Assembly: GCA_963575745.1 (NCBI GenBank)
Contig: CAUYUJ010015273.1
Location: 262,475-326,474 of the forward strand
From: Prorocentrum cordatum
Lineage: Eukaryota > Sar > Dinophyceae > Prorocentrales > Prorocentraceae
Direction: 5' to 3'
DNA length: 64,000 bases
A model generated the notes under the pieces. It had not been told where the DNA came from and ran no database searches. It saw nothing but the letters and a program-made list of their open reading frames with translations. Positions 63,757-64,000 of the stretch are shown piece by piece; positions within the stretch are counted from its first letter, which is position 1; the number at the start of each line of letters is the position of its first letter. Position numbers and translations under genes: made by a program.

Positions 63757-63905
63757 TCGGCCTCTGGGGACGGCGTGAGGGCCCCGGGACCGTGAGAAAC
63801 GGGTCCGGGGTGGAACACCGCAATGGATGGACCCTGGGAGGGGTCGGGGAAGGTCTGGGGACGGATTTTGAGTGGGTTTGGCTTCATCCCCCTCCTGACC
63901 GATTT
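63757..63905 (+). repeat. Dispersed repeat family, copy 2
   Basis: The left part (TTTCGGCCTCTGGGGACGGC, GAGGGCCCCGGGACCGT) relates to the 111-bp family. The right part (GGGTCCGGGGTGGAACACC, GATTTTGAGTGGGTTTGG) matches 9530-9645. Joining of both in one copy suggests the two families are parts of one longer repeat. Confidence 0.5.
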
Positions 63906-64000
63906 CCCCTGCAGACCTCCCCGCCGCCTCTACGTCTGGGGGGGGCTAAAATCATGAGCTGACAGCTAGCACCCATACCGATGCGACCCTTAGATTTCTT

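Overview
The window looks like nuclear DNA of a dinoflagellate. The evidence is a GC-rich, gene-poor sequence crowded with microsatellites and retroelements, a tandem pair of degenerate spliced-leader-like sequences in front of a small ORF (38884-38919), an intronless gene behind a pyrimidine tract and AG suited to trans-splicing (30130-30247), and no evident AATAAA signals at gene ends. The species cannot be fixed from sequence alone; a large-genome core dinoflagellate is an inference. Nothing here looks bacterial: no operons, Shine-Dalgarno sites, rRNA, tRNA or CRISPR were found.

Layout. 1-1.4 kb: degenerate CTTGG minisatellite. 1.41-8.36 kb: a nearly intact tyrosine-recombinase retrotransposon of PAT/Ngaro/DIRS type, with split direct repeats in the order A1 - ORFs - B1 A2 - B2 and overlapping ORFs for a Cys-Pro protein, a gag-like protein, RT/RNase H plus a methyltransferase-like domain, and a tyrosine recombinase. 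8.4-13 kb: minisatellites and GGA/GT tracts. 13.08-14.10 kb: probable terminal exon of a RING-H2 gene. 14.1-22.8 kb: long GT, GGA and CTC tracts plus local tandem families. 22.9-24.9 kb: a small TIR element and a foldback-like element. 25.6-28.9 kb: a Helitron Rep ORF without helicase. 30.27-31.48 kb: an intact HXXXD acyltransferase-like gene, the most convincing ordinary gene. 32.6-36.2 kb: a decayed LINE. 36.4-38.9 kb: GAT and CTC tracts. 38.99-39.41 kb: a small secreted Cys-rich ORF behind spliced-leader-like relics. 40.9-46.0 kb: GAT arrays and copies of an 82-85 bp tandem family. 46.0-54.65 kb: a second decayed LINE split by a 6.1 kb Copia-type LTR retrotransposon, with LTRs, primer-binding site and polypurine tract visible. 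54.9-57 kb: GAC, CTC and 111-bp tandem arrays. 57.7-63.75 kb: a cluster of at least six copies of an apparently unrecognised modular repeat, two of them head to head in a large palindrome.

How it fits together: most of the window is a record of mobile-element insertion and microsatellite growth. Only the acyltransferase-like gene, the RING exon and perhaps the small secreted protein look like host genes. The PAT-like element is the best candidate for a still-competent mobile system. The modular repeat cluster and the two inverted-repeat families are the least explained structures. Most long open frames in simple repeats are open in several frames and were not annotated as genes.
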